A stretch of 64,000 nucleotides of DNA, taken from positions 42,750,002 through 42,814,001 of the forward strand of contig NC_084831.1 of assembly GCF_033115175.1 (NCBI RefSeq). Reading direction: 5' to 3'. This DNA is from Lepus europaeus. Taxonomy: Eukaryota > Chordata > Mammalia > Lagomorpha > Leporidae. The notes under the pieces are model-generated. The model did not search any database. It had not been told where the DNA came from and saw only the letters and a program-made list of their open reading frames with translations. This document shows, one piece after another, positions 1 to 15,079 of this stretch. The translations under genes were made by a program, and so were the position numbers. Numbering within the stretch: the stretch's first letter is position 1; each line of letters opens with the position of its first letter.

Positions 1-266
1 CAGTCCTGGGCCAAGGACTTGGTCAAGGTCCTAATGTGAGAAGGTGGCTGGGTGTAGCGCGGACAGGCTCCTCATACCTGTCAGGCCCAGAGAATGTGAC
101 CCCAGACCAGTGCCCGGGCTGCCACCTCTACCCCAGAGCCCCACCACTCTGGGAGGGACCCGGCGGGGGCTGCGGCCCTGTTCCTTGCACAGAGACAAGG
201 GGCCCAGACATCAGCCCAGCTTGTCCCTGGCTGAGCAGCTCTGGGTGCCAGAAGACAGGCGGTTAC

Positions 267-332
267 CTTATTTCCTGAAAACCCCACAAACTCGAGCAGC
301 CGCAGGATCCGAGTGGGAAGCATAGACAGCGT
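267..332 (-). CDS. TTC39A: TTC39A exon 8 (last one in the window)
   Basis: The 66-base exon has acceptor TCCCTGCAG|ACGCTG and donor AATAAG|GTAACC. It encodes TLSMLPTRILRLLEFVGF, then SGNK, exactly 22 codons in phase 0. The next exon of the gene is not found in positions 1-266, so the rest of TTC39A lies left of the window. Confidence 0.96.
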
Positions 333-2209
<1,877 letters not shown>

Positions 2210-2409
2210 CTAAAACGCCCAGGGCTCACCCGCAGTGGCCCCATCTCCGCCTCACAGGTGCACACGTGGTGCTCGCAGACAGGCGATACCCACAGGCATT
2301 AGCAGGGCCACCCTCCAGATACATGGGCTGGGGAGAGGAGGATGCATGCTTGTTTGGGAACTGTCTGTGGTCTTTATAACAAGTGGATATGTATCACATT
2401 TGTAATTTA

Positions 2410-2640
2410 AAGCACCAGGGCTGGCGCTGTGGTGTAACAGGTTAAGTCACTGCTTCCTAGGTTCAAATCCCAGCTCTGCCATTCGCTGATCATGTGACCT
2501 TGGATAAGTGGATCCTCTGTCTCCCCTTCACAGGTGTCTGAGATGAAGATTATGTAATACATGTAAATGTAGGCTAAAATACCCTGTAATGTTCATGAAG
2601 TTGGCACAAGTTATATGTCTGGTACATGGCGGGTGCCACA
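2410..2640 (+). repeat. MIR element
   Basis: Shows the MIR layout: GTGGTGTAACAGGTTAAGTC, then TTCAAATCCCAGCTCTGCC, then TGTGACCTTGGATAAGT, and a decayed 3' end. Confidence 0.7.
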
Positions 2641-2800
2641 GGCATTTGTTAACTGAACCTAGTGTAAGGCAAGCCCCTGAGTGATGCTTAACAGACCACA
2701 ACGGGGAAGCAGGACTCAGTGAGGCGGGGAGCACCTGTGGCCAGCGTTGAGGAGGGACAGCCCGTCACTTCCTCGCGGAGCCTGGCCGGGCCAGGTCTCA

Positions 2801-3004
<204 letters not shown>

Positions 3005-3060
3005 CTAGGTAGGCAGCTTGGGCTCAGTGCTGCTGCCCCAATGCCCCAAAGCAAGGCAAG

Positions 3061-3790
3061 CCTGTGTCTACCTCTCCTACCTCCACCCCATCTCTCTCCC
3101 ACCTCCATCCCCCTTCCTCACCTCCACTCTCCCTCTCTCCACCTTCACTCCTCCCATATCCACCCCTCCTCCTACCTCCACCCCTCCTCTTACCTCCACC
3201 TCCTCCCATCTCTGCCCCCCACCTCCACTCCCCTACCTCTAGTCTCCCTCTCCTCACCTTCACCCCCCACCTCCACCCCTCCTCCTATCTCCACCCACTC
3301 CCACCTCCAACCCATCTCTCTTCCACCTCCACCCCCTTCCTCACCTCCACTCCCCCTCTCCCCACCTTCACTCCTCCTCCCATCTCCACTCCTCCTCCTA
3401 CCTCCACCCCTCCTCCCACCTCCACACTCCCTCTCCTCTCCTTCACCCCCACAGACCTCCAACCCCTCCTATCTCCACCCACTCCCACCTCCACCCCATC
3501 TCTCCCACCTTCAGCCCTCTTCCTACCTCCACCCCTCCTCCCATCTCCATCCCATCTCTCCTACCTCCACCCACTCTCACCTCCACCCATCTTCTCCCCA
3601 CCTCTACTCCCCTTCTCCTCACCTCCACCCCTCTCCCTACCTCCACCCCCCTCCCCACCCCCACTCCCCTTCTCCTTTCATCCCTCCCCCACCTCTCCTC
3701 CCCTCTCTGCCCCATCTCTCCCACCTGCTCCCCCTCCCACCTCCACCTTTTCTCCCACCTCCATCCCTCCTCTCCCCACCTCTACCCCAG
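3061..3790. repeat. Polypyrimidine (CCACCTCCACCCC)n minisatellite-like tract
   Basis: About 730 bases are almost pure C/T with scattered A on the plus strand, built from variants of CCTCCACCCCTCCTCCCA with irregular higher-order blocks. There are essentially no G residues. The long plus and minus open frames across it (Ser/Pro/His-rich or Gly/Glu/Val-rich) reflect composition. It lies in the TTC39A intron between exons 4 and 5, so the transcript carries the purine strand. Confidence 0.95.
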
Positions 3791-4212
3791 CTTGTGCAGG
3801 CTGGATTCCCTTGGAACTTGTTCAGCCAATCCCAAGTTCACTCACATCTCTCCCCCGGGGGAGGCCTGCTCCCACCCTCCCCCAGACTGGCAGCCAGGCC
3901 CTGTCCCTGTCTGTCCGGGGCCTCCTGTGTACACTGTGCACCTGCACAGTCAGATGCAGCCTTTGCTGCGGGGCTCTTCCAGGGCTCTCAAGGTGAGTAC
4001 AGCATCAAGCCCCTGTGCTAAAGAGCCCCAAACCGCTCAAGGCTGTGACTTCCAGGACTGCCACATGTGGTCGCGGCACAAGGACACTGTGCAGGCCACA
4101 GAAGCCCAGACCGGCCCGCCACGGCCATCAGCTGCCTCCTCTGTGTGTCAGCTTCTACAACACATTCCCCTAGGTACACGAGCACACCATGGTAGTTAAG
4201 TCAGCAAACCTA

Positions 4213-4533
<321 letters not shown>

Positions 4534-4844
4534 TCACACCTCGGCCCCTGTGGCAGCCTCTGCTCACAGCCCCATCCACCTTCTTCCCTCTTCCCTGGTC
4601 ACCCTTTAACGACCTGGCTCGGGCGTCACCTCCTCCAGGAGCTTCGCCAAGTCACACTGAGATGGCACAGTCTGTGCCTGTCTCCCTGACCAGGTGGCGT
4701 GGACATCAGAGTGGCCCAGGTCTGATGATTCTCAGCTCCCAGTGCCCAGCCCAGGGAGCGAGTGGCAGCCAGTGAGTGACACACGACTCTGAGGCTCTGC
4801 CAGTTCATTCATTCCAGCCGTGACTGCCCACCGGGTGCTAGCTG

Positions 4845-4985
4845 TGCATCAGCTCCCGTGACAGGTGCCTTCGAGCAGTCCCCGGGACAACTCGGAGGCG
4901 TATATCACACCCACCTCAGAGAGGCGGAAAGTCACAAGTCCAGAGTGGGGCCTGCCCAAGGTCAAACCACAGGGGTTCCTGGGAG
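4845..4985 (-). repeat. Probable MIR fragment
   Basis: Minus-oriented MIR-like core with CACCTCAGAGAGGCGGAAAG followed by a CCCAAGGTCAAACCACA stretch; strongly decayed. Confidence 0.45.
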
Positions 4986-5090
4986 CTGCTCAGGGACTGG
5001 CTCAGGCAACAAGAGAGGTCAGGGACCACGCCTAGGACTTGGGGACACAACCTCTTAGCCGAAAGAAGCAGTGCTGGTAGTGGCATTTTA

Positions 5091-6494
<1,404 letters not shown>

Positions 6495-6610
6495 CCTCAC
6501 ACACAGGTTACAGTTCTGGCTTTGTCAGCTCCAGGTGTGTGACCCTGGTGAGTTACATGGCCTCACTGAGCTTAATTTTCTCCCCCGTAAAATGAATATA
6601 ATCACCCTTC
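6495..6610 (+). repeat. MIR fragment
   Basis: TGTGTGACCCTGGTGAGTTA followed by a CTCACTGAGC..AAAATGAATATAAT tail is the 3' half of MIR. Confidence 0.55.
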
Positions 6611-6633
6611 TGTTCCAGGGCTTTTATTGTTTG

Positions 6634-6935
6634 TCTTAAAATTTTTATTTATTTGAAAGAGACACACAGAGATTGTCTACCTGCTGGTTCCCTCCTTAAA
6701 TGCCTGCAACTGCCAGAGCTGGGCCAGGCCAAAGCCAGGAGCTCAGAACTCAATCTGGTTCTCCCACAAGGGTGGCAGGGACCCAAGAACTTCATGACCT
6801 GCTGCCTCCCATGATGCCATTGCGGGAGGCTGGGTTGGAAGTGGACTAGCTGGGACTCGAACCAGGCACTCCGATATGGGATGTGGGGGTCCCTACTGGC
6901 AACTTAACCACTGTACCAAACAGCTGTCACTTTAG
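6634..6935 (-). mobile_element. C-SINE, older type
   Basis: Starts with TTTTATTTATTTGAAAGAGA and ends in a decayed head CTTAACCACTGTACC. Diverged. Confidence 0.85.
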
Positions 6936-7081
6936 GACTTTTTGACGGGCTTAAACAGGATGCCCAGGCCAGGAGCCACATCATCAATGCTCAACAAATG
7001 TGAGTCCCTCCAGGTCCTGCCTGGGTCAACCGTTACTTCTCTTGCATAAAAACCTTCCCTGGGGGGCAGGCCTTCGGCATG

Positions 7082-7372
7082 GGGTGAGATGCTGGTGCGG
7101 AGGTCCACACCCCAGATCAGAGTGCCTGAGTCTGAATCCTGGCTCTGCTTCTGATTCCAGCTTCTTGCTAATGCACGCCCTGAGAGGCAGCAGGGGATGC
7201 CTCAAGTACTGGGTCTCTGACACCCACATGGGAGACCGGGGTTGAATTCTGGGCTCTTGGTTTCGACCTGGCCCAGTTACAGCTGTTGTGGGCTTCTGGG
7301 GAATGAACCAGTACTGGAAGATCGATGTCTTTTTCTCTCTGTTCCTTTCAAATAAATAAAAATAAATTTTTA
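7082..7372 (+). mobile_element. C-SINE, older type
   Basis: The head is decayed; the body has CCTGAGTCTGAATCCTGGC and the tail TTTCAAATAAATAAAAATAA. Confidence 0.8.
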
Positions 7373-7567
7373 AAAATCCAAATATTTAAAGCAACAAATA
7401 CTGTAAATCCAAGAAGAAAGCAACAGAGCAACAGAAATTGTAGCAGGAAGCTAGTCAGCATGCTAGTTAGACATGTTAGACAAAAATGAAAAGTCAACAA
7501 GGCTTGTTTCCAGTTTGAAACATTCGTACATAGATTTTAAAATGTGTGCAGTAATTAAGCTACCACT

Positions 7568-7856
7568 TTAGAGATCTATAACCTATATCAGAGTGCCTGG
7601 GTTTGAGTCTCAACTCCACTTCCAATTCCAACTTCCTGCTAATGTGCACCCTGGGAAGCAGGAGGTGACGGCTCAAGGAAGTAGGTCCCTGCTGCCCAAG
7701 GGGTAGACCAGGATCCAGTTCTGGGCTCCTGGCTTCATCCTAGCCCAGCCTTGGCTGTTGTGGGTATTTGGGGAGGAAACCAGCTCTCTCTCACTCTGTC
7801 TCTCTGCCTTTCAAATGAAATGAACATAATTTATTATTTTTTTTTTTTAAAAGAAG
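7568..7856 (+). mobile_element. C-SINE, older type
   Basis: Body AGAGTGCCTGGGTTTGAGTC, T-rich tail ending TTTTTTTTTTTTAAAAG. Second of two tandem plus-strand copies. Confidence 0.8.
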
Positions 7857-9034
7857 CTGGCAGCACAGTGACCACCCAAGATGGCCCCCCCCTTCCCAGC
7901 TCTCAGACTTGTGCCTCTCTCTTCCTCTTCCGCTGCAGGTCTGAGCCTCAGAACTCAACTCCACCAGCCCAGTTCCACCTGCTAAGCCCTGCCTAGTGCT
8001 GGGCCCAGGAAGAGGGACCGCCCCACCCAGGCAACTGGCAAACAAAGTAGAATTTCTGGTCTGAGGCCCAAGCCTAGCATACACCTGCAGCTATGAATCC
8101 TGGATCCTCCCTGGCCTACTACCTGGAAGCCTCTCAACTCTGAACTGAACTAGAAAATGGGGTGCGGAGGCATGACAAACTCCAGACACCCCAAGTTTAG
8201 TTTGCACCCCCACAAGTTCTTATTTACACATAGAGCATTCAGACTCTTCTGCTCAACTGAACACAGCTCTGGGACATGATGCCCACTGGGGTCCCATCTT
8301 CTAGGGCCCAGAGCTGCTGTCAAGATGGGGAGGACACTGGAAAAGCCATCAGCAGAGCAGAGTGTCGGGACTGGGGGCTCCTGGCCACCTGCAGGTCAGC
8401 TAAGCCAGAGGCCTCAAGTCTTTCCTTTCTCAGCCCACACCCAAGATGCAGGCCTCATCAGGTTCCTGGTAGCCAGCCTATTCTGCCTTTGTCCCCACCA
8501 TCGGGGCCTCCTTACCCCAATCTAACCCCACCGCTCCTCCCTGCTCCTCCCTGTCCCAGCCGAGGGTTTCACACTTCCCCAGGACCTCTAGGCTGGAAGG
8601 TCCCTCTGGGCCCCCAACTCTCCACTCCTTCATCCCCATGAACAATTCTGCAACCAAACTTCCTGGCTCTCTCAGCTGTCACCTCACTGCCCTCCTCTCT
8701 AGCCCAACCTGCTCCGAGGGGACTCCACCCGCCCAGTGCACCTTGCGTCACTCTGCCTTCTACCTGTCGGAAGCTGCCACAGCTCTCCCCACTCAGCCTG
8801 TCTCTACTGCTCAAATGCACCAGACCCTCATTCCCACAAGGCCTGTGCACTCACTGCTCCCTGTGCCTGGAAATAACCCTCTCCATGGGGCCAACTCCTC
8901 AGCCAGCCATCTCAGTTTAAGTGTCACTTCCGGGGCCAGCTTCATGGGTACGTGGCTTGTGTAACAGCACAGGGCCCTAAGCTAAGAGGCTGCCTAAGGT
9001 GTGGCTAACAGGGTGTACCCCAGAGGCCCATGAG
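7857..9034. other. TTC39A: TTC39A intron, mostly unique
   Basis: No exon recognised. The segment 8640-8905 resembles a decayed L2 (CACTGCTCCCTGTGCCTGGA). The rest is unique to my reading. Confidence 0.45.
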
Positions 9035-9345
9035 TTAATGGTTTGACCCCCAGCATCTTATGTTAATGGATTAAGGATGGAAATTACCCCGTTATGGTAT
9101 GTGTAGGTGGCCCTTGGGAAGTGGTTACGTTGGGATAGGCAGTTAGGGTGGAGCCCCCAGGACGGAACTACAAGGGCTTTATAAGGAGAGGCACATGCAA
9201 GGTGTGCTCTGTCTCTCTCTGCTCTGTGGCTGGCCATGTGACTGTCCCCCCTGCCACCCTCCAGCCTCACCAGATGCCTGAACAGTCAGATCTTGGACTA
9301 TGAAGCTCCCAAAGTGTGAGCTTCCTAAGAAGCTCCTCTCAGGCA
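9035..9345 (+). repeat. Ancient LTR-like repeat
   Basis: Carries a TTATGTTAATGGATTAAGGA opening, an AGGGCTTTATAAGGAGAG stretch and a C-rich body ending AGATCTTGGACTATGAAGCT. The layout resembles old mammalian MaLR-type solo LTRs and is shared in part with 27262-27525. Class uncertain. Confidence 0.4.
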
Positions 9346-9373
9346 TCTTAGCTGTAGTAATGAAAAGCTGCCA

Positions 9374-9714
9374 GGGCCGGCGCTGTAGCGCAGCAGGTTA
9401 ACACCCTGGCCTGAAACCCCGCCATCCCATATGGGTGCTGGTTTGAGGCCTGGCTGCTCCACTTCCGACCCAGCTCTCTGCTATGGCCTGGGAGAGCAGT
9501 GGAGGATGGCACAAGTCTTTGGGCCCCTGCACCCACGTAGGAGACCAGAAGAAGCTCCTGGCTCCTGGCTTCAGATCAGTGCAGCTCCAGCTGTTGCGGC
9601 CAGTTGGGGAGTGAACCATTGGATGCAAGACCTCTCTCTCTCTGCCTCTCCTCTCTTTGTGTAACTCTGACTTTCAGGTAAATAAATAAATCTTTAAAAA
9701 AAAAAAAAAAGAAA
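9374..9714 (+). mobile_element. C-SINE with target-site duplication
   Basis: GGGCCGGCGCTGTAGCGCAG head, A-rich tail. A direct duplication GAAAAGCTGCCA flanks it at 9362-9373 and 9715-9726, marking the exact insertion. Confidence 0.95.
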
Positions 9715-9726
9715 GAAAAGCTGCCA

Positions 9727-10433
9727 AACATGAGTCCAGTGCTTGGCTAAATTCTCTGCAGCCATTGTCTTGAAACTCTTAATCTTTTTTTTTAAACAAA
9801 TGGCCTTTCATTTTCAATTTGCAATGGTCCCTGGGAACTATGTTGCTGGTCACAAAGCCTCCTGACCAGCCCCCTCCCCCCGTGATCTGGGGTTGCTGTA
9901 CACCCCTTGGGGCTTAGTTCACTGTCTCCTTGCTGCGCCCTGAGAACAGCACACTTGCTCAGTACCTCAGACACACGAGGCACTCAGGCTGCACTGTCGA
10001 AAGAACCAGCAACAGCTGGCCAACTGCTCCCTCCCCTTGACACCATCTTTGTCTCTCAGAATGGCTCTGCCCTGCAGTCTTAGAAGTTGCCCCCCCTCTT
10101 CCCCTGCCCCCCAACCTTCCTCCCTTCCCACTCTACTCATCACTCCCACTGCCCCAGCCCCTCACTTCCCCCTAGTCCTCTCTTCCTGACCCCTCCACTC
10201 AGCATCCCCATACCAGCCCCAGCTTGTCAAAATACTCAGTGCCAAGCCTTCCAGCTCGCTGCTGCTCCCAGCTAGGAACCGCAGCCCGGGAGCCAGATAA
10301 CCACTCCCGTCCTCCACACTCCCACTGAGCCAGGCTGGAGAAGGCCGCCTCGACACCCCGGCTGGCCCAGCTCAGCTTCGCCCCAGTGCAGATCCCCTGA
10401 GAGGGGTGATGAGGCGTGGGGACTGCTGCCAGA
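9727..10433. other. TTC39A: TTC39A intron, unique
   Basis: Unique sequence with a C/T-rich patch at 10090-10230. No exon or repeat recognised. Confidence 0.45.
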
Positions 10434-10445
10434 GGGACTCATTCT

Positions 10446-10785
10446 TTTTTTTTTTTTTTTCTTTTTTCTTTGACAGGCAGAGTTAGACAGTGAGAGAGAG
10501 AGACAGAGAGAAAGGTCTTCCTTCCATTGGGTCACCCCCCAAATGGCCGCTACGGCTGGCGCACTGCACCAATCCGAAGCCAGGAGCCAGGTGCTTCTCC
10601 TGGTCTCCCATGCGGGTGCAGGGCCCAAGCACTTGGGCCATCCTCCACTGCACTCCCGAGCCACAGCAGAGAGCTGGCCTGGAAGAGGGGCAACCGGGAC
10701 AGAACCGGCGCCCCAACTGGGACTAGAACCCGGGGTGCCGGCCCCGCAGGCAGAGGATTAGCCTAGTGAGCCGCAGCGCCGGCCT
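10446..10785 (-). mobile_element. C-SINE, young, with target-site duplication
   Basis: T-tract, then GACAGGCAGAGTTAGACAG, ending CCGCAGCGCCGGCC. The 12-base duplication GGGACTCATTCT occurs at 10434-10445 and 10786-10797. Confidence 0.96.
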
Positions 10786-10797
10786 GGGACTCATTCT

Positions 10798-11569
10798 GAT
10801 CACCATTCCCTGGGACCCCAGCACTCTGCAGGAGCTGAGCCAGACAGGAGAAGGAGAAAGCGGGTCAGTGAGTGCAGAGAAATGGAGTGAGTTGGCCGAG
10901 GCCCCTCAACATCTGCTCTTCCTTAGGGCTCGGGGGCCGGATATGGCAGTGCGGAGACCAAGCCGGGGCTGAGAAGAGGGGATGAGGGAAAGTAGGCAAC
11001 ACACAGGACGGGACCCCTGCCTCAGTCTCAGGGCTCAAGTGGAAGCCCCCAGAGTTCTCTTTCCAGGCCCAACATTGGAGGACCCTTCTCTGCGGGAGCT
11101 GAACCACCCCAAAGACTAACTCCTGGGGCCAGTTCGCTGCCAGAGCACCCAAAAGCCAATCCCACCACATACAAGGCTGCTGGCACTGACTTCCCATCAG
11201 CCCCTGAGTGGACTCAAAGAGGACCAGACAGCCAGCAGGGATTGCCAGGTATTGAAGGAAAGGCCCCCATGAGCAGTGGGTTCCCACCATTAAACAGAAC
11301 TCAGGAACTTGGGGAAAGCCAGGAAACTGAGCACAGAAAGCAAGAATGGGGCCAACACAGGACTCAATGGCAGTGTTGAGGAAATCCCCCCCACATCTCA
11401 GGGTAAAACAAGATACAGGGATGGGGAAAAGGGGGTGGGAGGGGGGCAGGGGCTTGGAAGAGGACAGATCCAGGAAGACCGACTCCTGACGTGGAAAAAT
11501 CCCAGAAAGGGAAGCCGAGGATGGAGGGGCTGCAGAGCAGAGCTGCCCAGAGCTGAGAGTCTCCGAGTA
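10798..11569. other. TTC39A: TTC39A intron, unique
   Basis: No repeat or exon recognised. An open frame of 232 codons starting at 11309 runs into the repeat-like block that follows and is not considered a gene. Confidence 0.4.
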
Positions 11570-12110
11570 AAACTGCAGAACAAAAAGTCCTGCTCTAGCA
11601 CCTCACTGCGAAATGCTAGATTTGCTGCAATAAGAACCAAAAAGATTCCAAACATTTCCAGCAAAGGGGAAAAAAGATCACAAAGAGTCAGGGTTCTCAC
11701 AGCTACATCAGAAGCTGGAAAACAGGGGAGCAATGCCTTCGAAATTCTGGGGGGAAATTTATACTCATGCAACCAACTCCTTCTTAGGAAAATTCTGGAG
11801 GACATGCTCTGGTACAATGAGGGAGGAGACAAGAAGATCCAGGATCAGGGAGACAGGAGAGAGACACAGAGGAAGCTCCAGGAGGCAGCTGGGAGGAGGC
11901 CAGGGGATGGCTGTCCCCTGGAGGCCACATTTCCAGGAAGAGAAGAGGCTGAGAGCTCACATGATATTCTTAGCATTTTGGGAAAAACAAAACAAGACAA
12001 TGGTTAATTCCAGGAAGGAACATAATCTAATACACAAACTTGTCCCTGCAATAAGCATTAATTACAAAGCTATAATAAGGTAAATATTGATTACTGATTT
12101 AGCCTAATAT
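11570..12110 (+). repeat. Probable ancient interspersed repeat
   Basis: The stretch with CAGAAGCTGGAAAACAGGGG, AGCAATGCCTTCGAAATTCT and CTTCTTAGGAAAATTCTGGA resembles a widely dispersed mammalian repeat that I cannot name with certainty. Confidence 0.45.
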
Positions 12111-12179
12111 GAGTACTGTGATATAAGGGGGTGAGGGGAGGGAGGTGGAACAGAGGTATAAGAAAGCTCAATTCAGGAC

Positions 12180-12476
12180 AGGTGTTTGGCCTGGCAGTTA
12201 AGACACTGGATGCAATGTTCCCGTCCGTATCCGAGTTGCCTGGATTTGAGTCCAATTCCAGTTTCCTGCTAACGCACACTTGGAGAGGCAGCAGGTGATG
12301 GTCCAAGTAGCTGGGTCCCTGCCACCCATGTGGGAGACCCATGTTGTGTTCCAGGCCCCAGTTTCAGCTTGGCTCAGTCCCAGCTATTGCTGGCATTTAG
12401 GGAGTGAATCAGCAGAAGAGAGCTTGCTCTCTTAGTCTCTCCACCTCTCAAATAAATAAAAATAAAAATTTTAAAA
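12180..12476 (+). mobile_element. C-SINE, older type
   Basis: GTTTGGCCTGGCAGTTAAGA head, GCCTGGATTTGAGTCC body, AAATAAATAAAAATAAAAAT tail. Confidence 0.85.
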
Positions 12477-12805
12477 ACAAAGTGAAATTCTTGACTACCA
12501 GTAGATGAAGCTTGAAAGTGATACATAAAAAAGAGAATTTATTGGTATGTGAATTGTATCTCAATTTTTACAAGAAAGTAGGAAAAGTAAAGGTAAAGAG
12601 AAAGCAGTGTAAGTGCATAATTTAGAAAGTGAGACGGTGAACACCAGGGGAAATGGCTAAATGAGTAGCCTCAACAATATCCTGAAATGCTCAGTAATGT
12701 AGGCAATGTAAGTTTTTAGGGTTGGTGGGGAGAAATAAAGGAAGGGGTCATATTAGAGCCGATCAGGAGAAACCCCAAGGGGATTCAGTGAAAACAAGAG
12801 ATCAA
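12477..12805. other. TTC39A intron, AT-rich, nothing recognised
   Basis: AT-rich unique DNA between two SINEs; 12792-12805 is the left copy of the target duplication of the next SINE. Confidence 0.4.
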
Positions 12806-13120
12806 TGGCCAGTGCCACGGCTCACTTGGCTAATCCTCCGCCTGCAGGGCCGGCACCCCGGGTTCTAGTCCCGGTTGGGGCGCCGGATTCTGTCCCGGTT
12901 GCTCCTCTTCCAGTCCAGCTCTCTGCTGTGGCCCGGGAGTGCAGTGGAGGATGGCCCAAGTGCTTGGGCCCTGCACCCGCATGGGAGACCAGGAGAAGCA
13001 CCTGGCTCCTGGCTTCGGATCGGTGCAGTGCGCCAGCCATAGCGGCCATTTGAGGGGTGAACCCATGGAAAAAGGAAGACCTTTCTCTCTGTCTCTCTCT
13101 CTCTATCTAACTTTGCCTAT

Positions 13121-13153
<33 letters not shown>

Positions 13154-13160
13154 AAGAAAG
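12806..13160 (+). mobile_element. C-SINE, young, with target-site duplication
   Basis: CACGGCTCACTTGGCTAATC head, (CT)n then a long A tail. The duplication AAACAAGAGATCAA occurs at 12792-12805 and 13161-13174. Confidence 0.96.
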
Positions 13161-13201
13161 AAACAAGAGATCAAGTACAAAGAGGCCTCAAGAAGTAGGG
13201 C

Positions 13202-13510
13202 CAGTGGCCAGTGTTATGGCACAATGGTTAAGACACTGCCTGCATTGCTAGCATTCTATATGAGCATTGGTTCAAGTCCTAGCTTCTCCACTTCTGATCC
13301 AGCTCCCTGCTCTTGTGTTTGGGAAAGCAACAGAAGATGGCCCAAGTGCTTGGGCTCCTGCCATCCACATGGGAGACCCAAATGGAGTTCCAGGTTCCTA
13401 GCTTTGACCTGACCCAGCCTTGGCTATTGTGGCCATTTGGGAAGTGAACCAGTGGATGGTTCTTTCCCTAACTCTGTCTTTGAAATAAATAATAAATCAT
13501 AAAAAGAAAA
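13202..13510 (+). mobile_element. C-SINE, older type
   Basis: GTGTTATGGCACAATGGTTA head, TTTGAAATAAATAATAAATC tail. Confidence 0.85.
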
Positions 13511-13523
13511 CAAACAAACAAAA

Positions 13524-13808
13524 GCTGCTTGGGACGCCTATGTCCTCTATCAGAGTGTCTGGTTAAGCCCTGCCTCCTCTGATTCCAGTCCAGCTTCCTA
13601 CTAATGCACACCCTGGGAGGTGAGTGCTTGGGCTGCTGCCACCCACATGGCAGACACAGATGGAGTATCTGGCTCCTGGCTTAGGCTTGGCCCAGACTCG
13701 ACTATTGCTGGTATTTGGGGAATGAACAATCAGACAGAAGATCTCTGTGTGTTTGTTCCTGTGTCTCTTTGTCTTTCAGATAAAATGAGAATAATTTTTT
13801 TTTTTTAA
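13524..13808 (+). mobile_element. C-SINE, older, decayed head
   Basis: Body ATTCCAGTCCAGCTTCCTAC, TTTCAGATAAAATGAGAATA tail. Fourth plus-strand SINE in a row from 12.2 kb. Confidence 0.8.
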
Positions 13809-14010
13809 TGAAACCTGGTGCCAAGGAAGTTACAGTGATCTTGGTGAGAGCCTGGTTGCTCACAGGCTACAGGGTGGGGGGCCCAAGCCATCTGTATGGG
13901 ACTTCTCAGGGCTCGTGTTGATTCAGAAAACTGAAGGCATTCGGTTACACAGCGTCCCTCTCACACAAGACTTCTGGTTCTCCATGACTTAACACAGCCC
14001 ATCCCTGTAT

Positions 14011-14040
14011 GCACGTGCCAGCACGTGCCAACACGTGCCA
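14011..14040. repeat. Triple CACGTG direct repeat, 10 bp period
   Basis: Three copies of (G/A)CACGTGCCA in tandem place palindromic CACGTG E-boxes at 14012-14017, 14022-14027 and 14032-14037. A fourth, degenerate unit (ACACCATGGC) follows. It lies about 40 bases past the exon 2 donor of TTC39A. Confidence 0.9.
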
Positions 14041-14078
14041 ACACCATGGCCTCCACCCCAACCCGGGCCTAAGCCTCA

Positions 14079-14297
<219 letters not shown>

Positions 14298-14445
14298 CTA
14301 CCCACGCGATACTGGGTGCAGGGACAACTGGGACCCATGTCTTGCTGTTCCAAGGGTGGGAGGGGATCTACAATCCAATAGGGGGTGAGGGTGGGGCTGA
14401 AACTGGGGCTGAAGGTGAGACAGGTGTGGGAACAAGTCATCTTAC

Positions 14446-14489
14446 CCTCCACAGGGGTAAAGGGAGTCTTTGTGGCCCTTCTGACCCAT
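14446..14489 (-). CDS. TTC39A: TTC39A alternative first coding exon (proximal)
   Basis: The minus-strand ATG (complement of 14487-14489) opens MGQKGHKDSLYPCG and ends with GG before the donor GGAGG|GTAAGATG. Joined to exon 2 it reads [16 protein letters not shown]. This closely matches the N-terminus I remember for the main human TTC39A isoform, which makes it the best-supported first exon by protein similarity. It is too short to stand out by ORF length. The intron to exon 2 is only 261 bases. The bases upstream on the minus strand are purine-rich and lack a polypyrimidine acceptor, which agrees with a first exon rather than an internal one. Confidence 0.82.
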
Positions 14490-14639
14490 CGGGCTTTGCT
14501 GCCCCCCCCAGGGGGGTACAGCCCACCCACTAAGTCTCACTTGAGTCCCTCTCTCCCTCCTCCGCCTGCCTCCCAGGCCTGCATTCTAGAACCCCAGGCA
14601 CTGTCACAATGGGCTGTGGGAGGCAGCAGACTGTCAGAG

Positions 14640-14855
14640 TGGCTCAGGGCTTCTTACACCCAATCACCTTCCCCATGGCACCTGTGCTACACCCACGTTT
14701 CTCTACTGTTCTTACCACAATTTGACACAGGTTATTGTCTACTGATTATTCTGCTTGTTATCTGTCTCCCTCCGATCCCTGTTGTGTCCCCAGTATCTAT
14801 CTAGCCTCTGGCACAAAGTAGATTTTTAATGAATATCCATGGGATGAACGAATGG
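14640..14855 (+). repeat. L2 3' end
   Basis: CTTACCACAATTTGACACAG, GTTATCTGTCTCCC, CCTCTGGCACAAAGTAGA and GGATGAACGAATGG follow the order of the L2 3' end. Confidence 0.65.
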
Positions 14856-15079
14856 TGCAAGTTTAGGAAAGCAAACCCCTGACTTTTCCGGGCTTCAGCT
14901 CTCCCATCTGAATAGTGAGGTGAAGCCAAGAGAGCCCAGCAGGTTTGACTGTGATGGTTGATTGAGAATGCCTCTTCTCAAGGAGCCTTCTCTTGAGTGA
15001 AAGAAGGTTCCAGAAAGGGGCTCAATGACCTCCCTGAAGAGAAATCTTATTCCCCAAACATAAGTTAAGAGAAAGTCCC

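Noticed and set aside
10272..10766. Many 60-150 codon open frames such as those with [10 protein letters not shown] or [10 protein letters not shown] motifs
   Set aside because: These peptides recur dozens of times because they are translations of the C-SINE body in its various frames.
11309..12007. Plus-strand open frame of 232 codons
   Set aside because: Lys/Arg/Gly/Ser-rich without family resemblance. Its second half falls in a repeat-like block inside a TTC39A intron.
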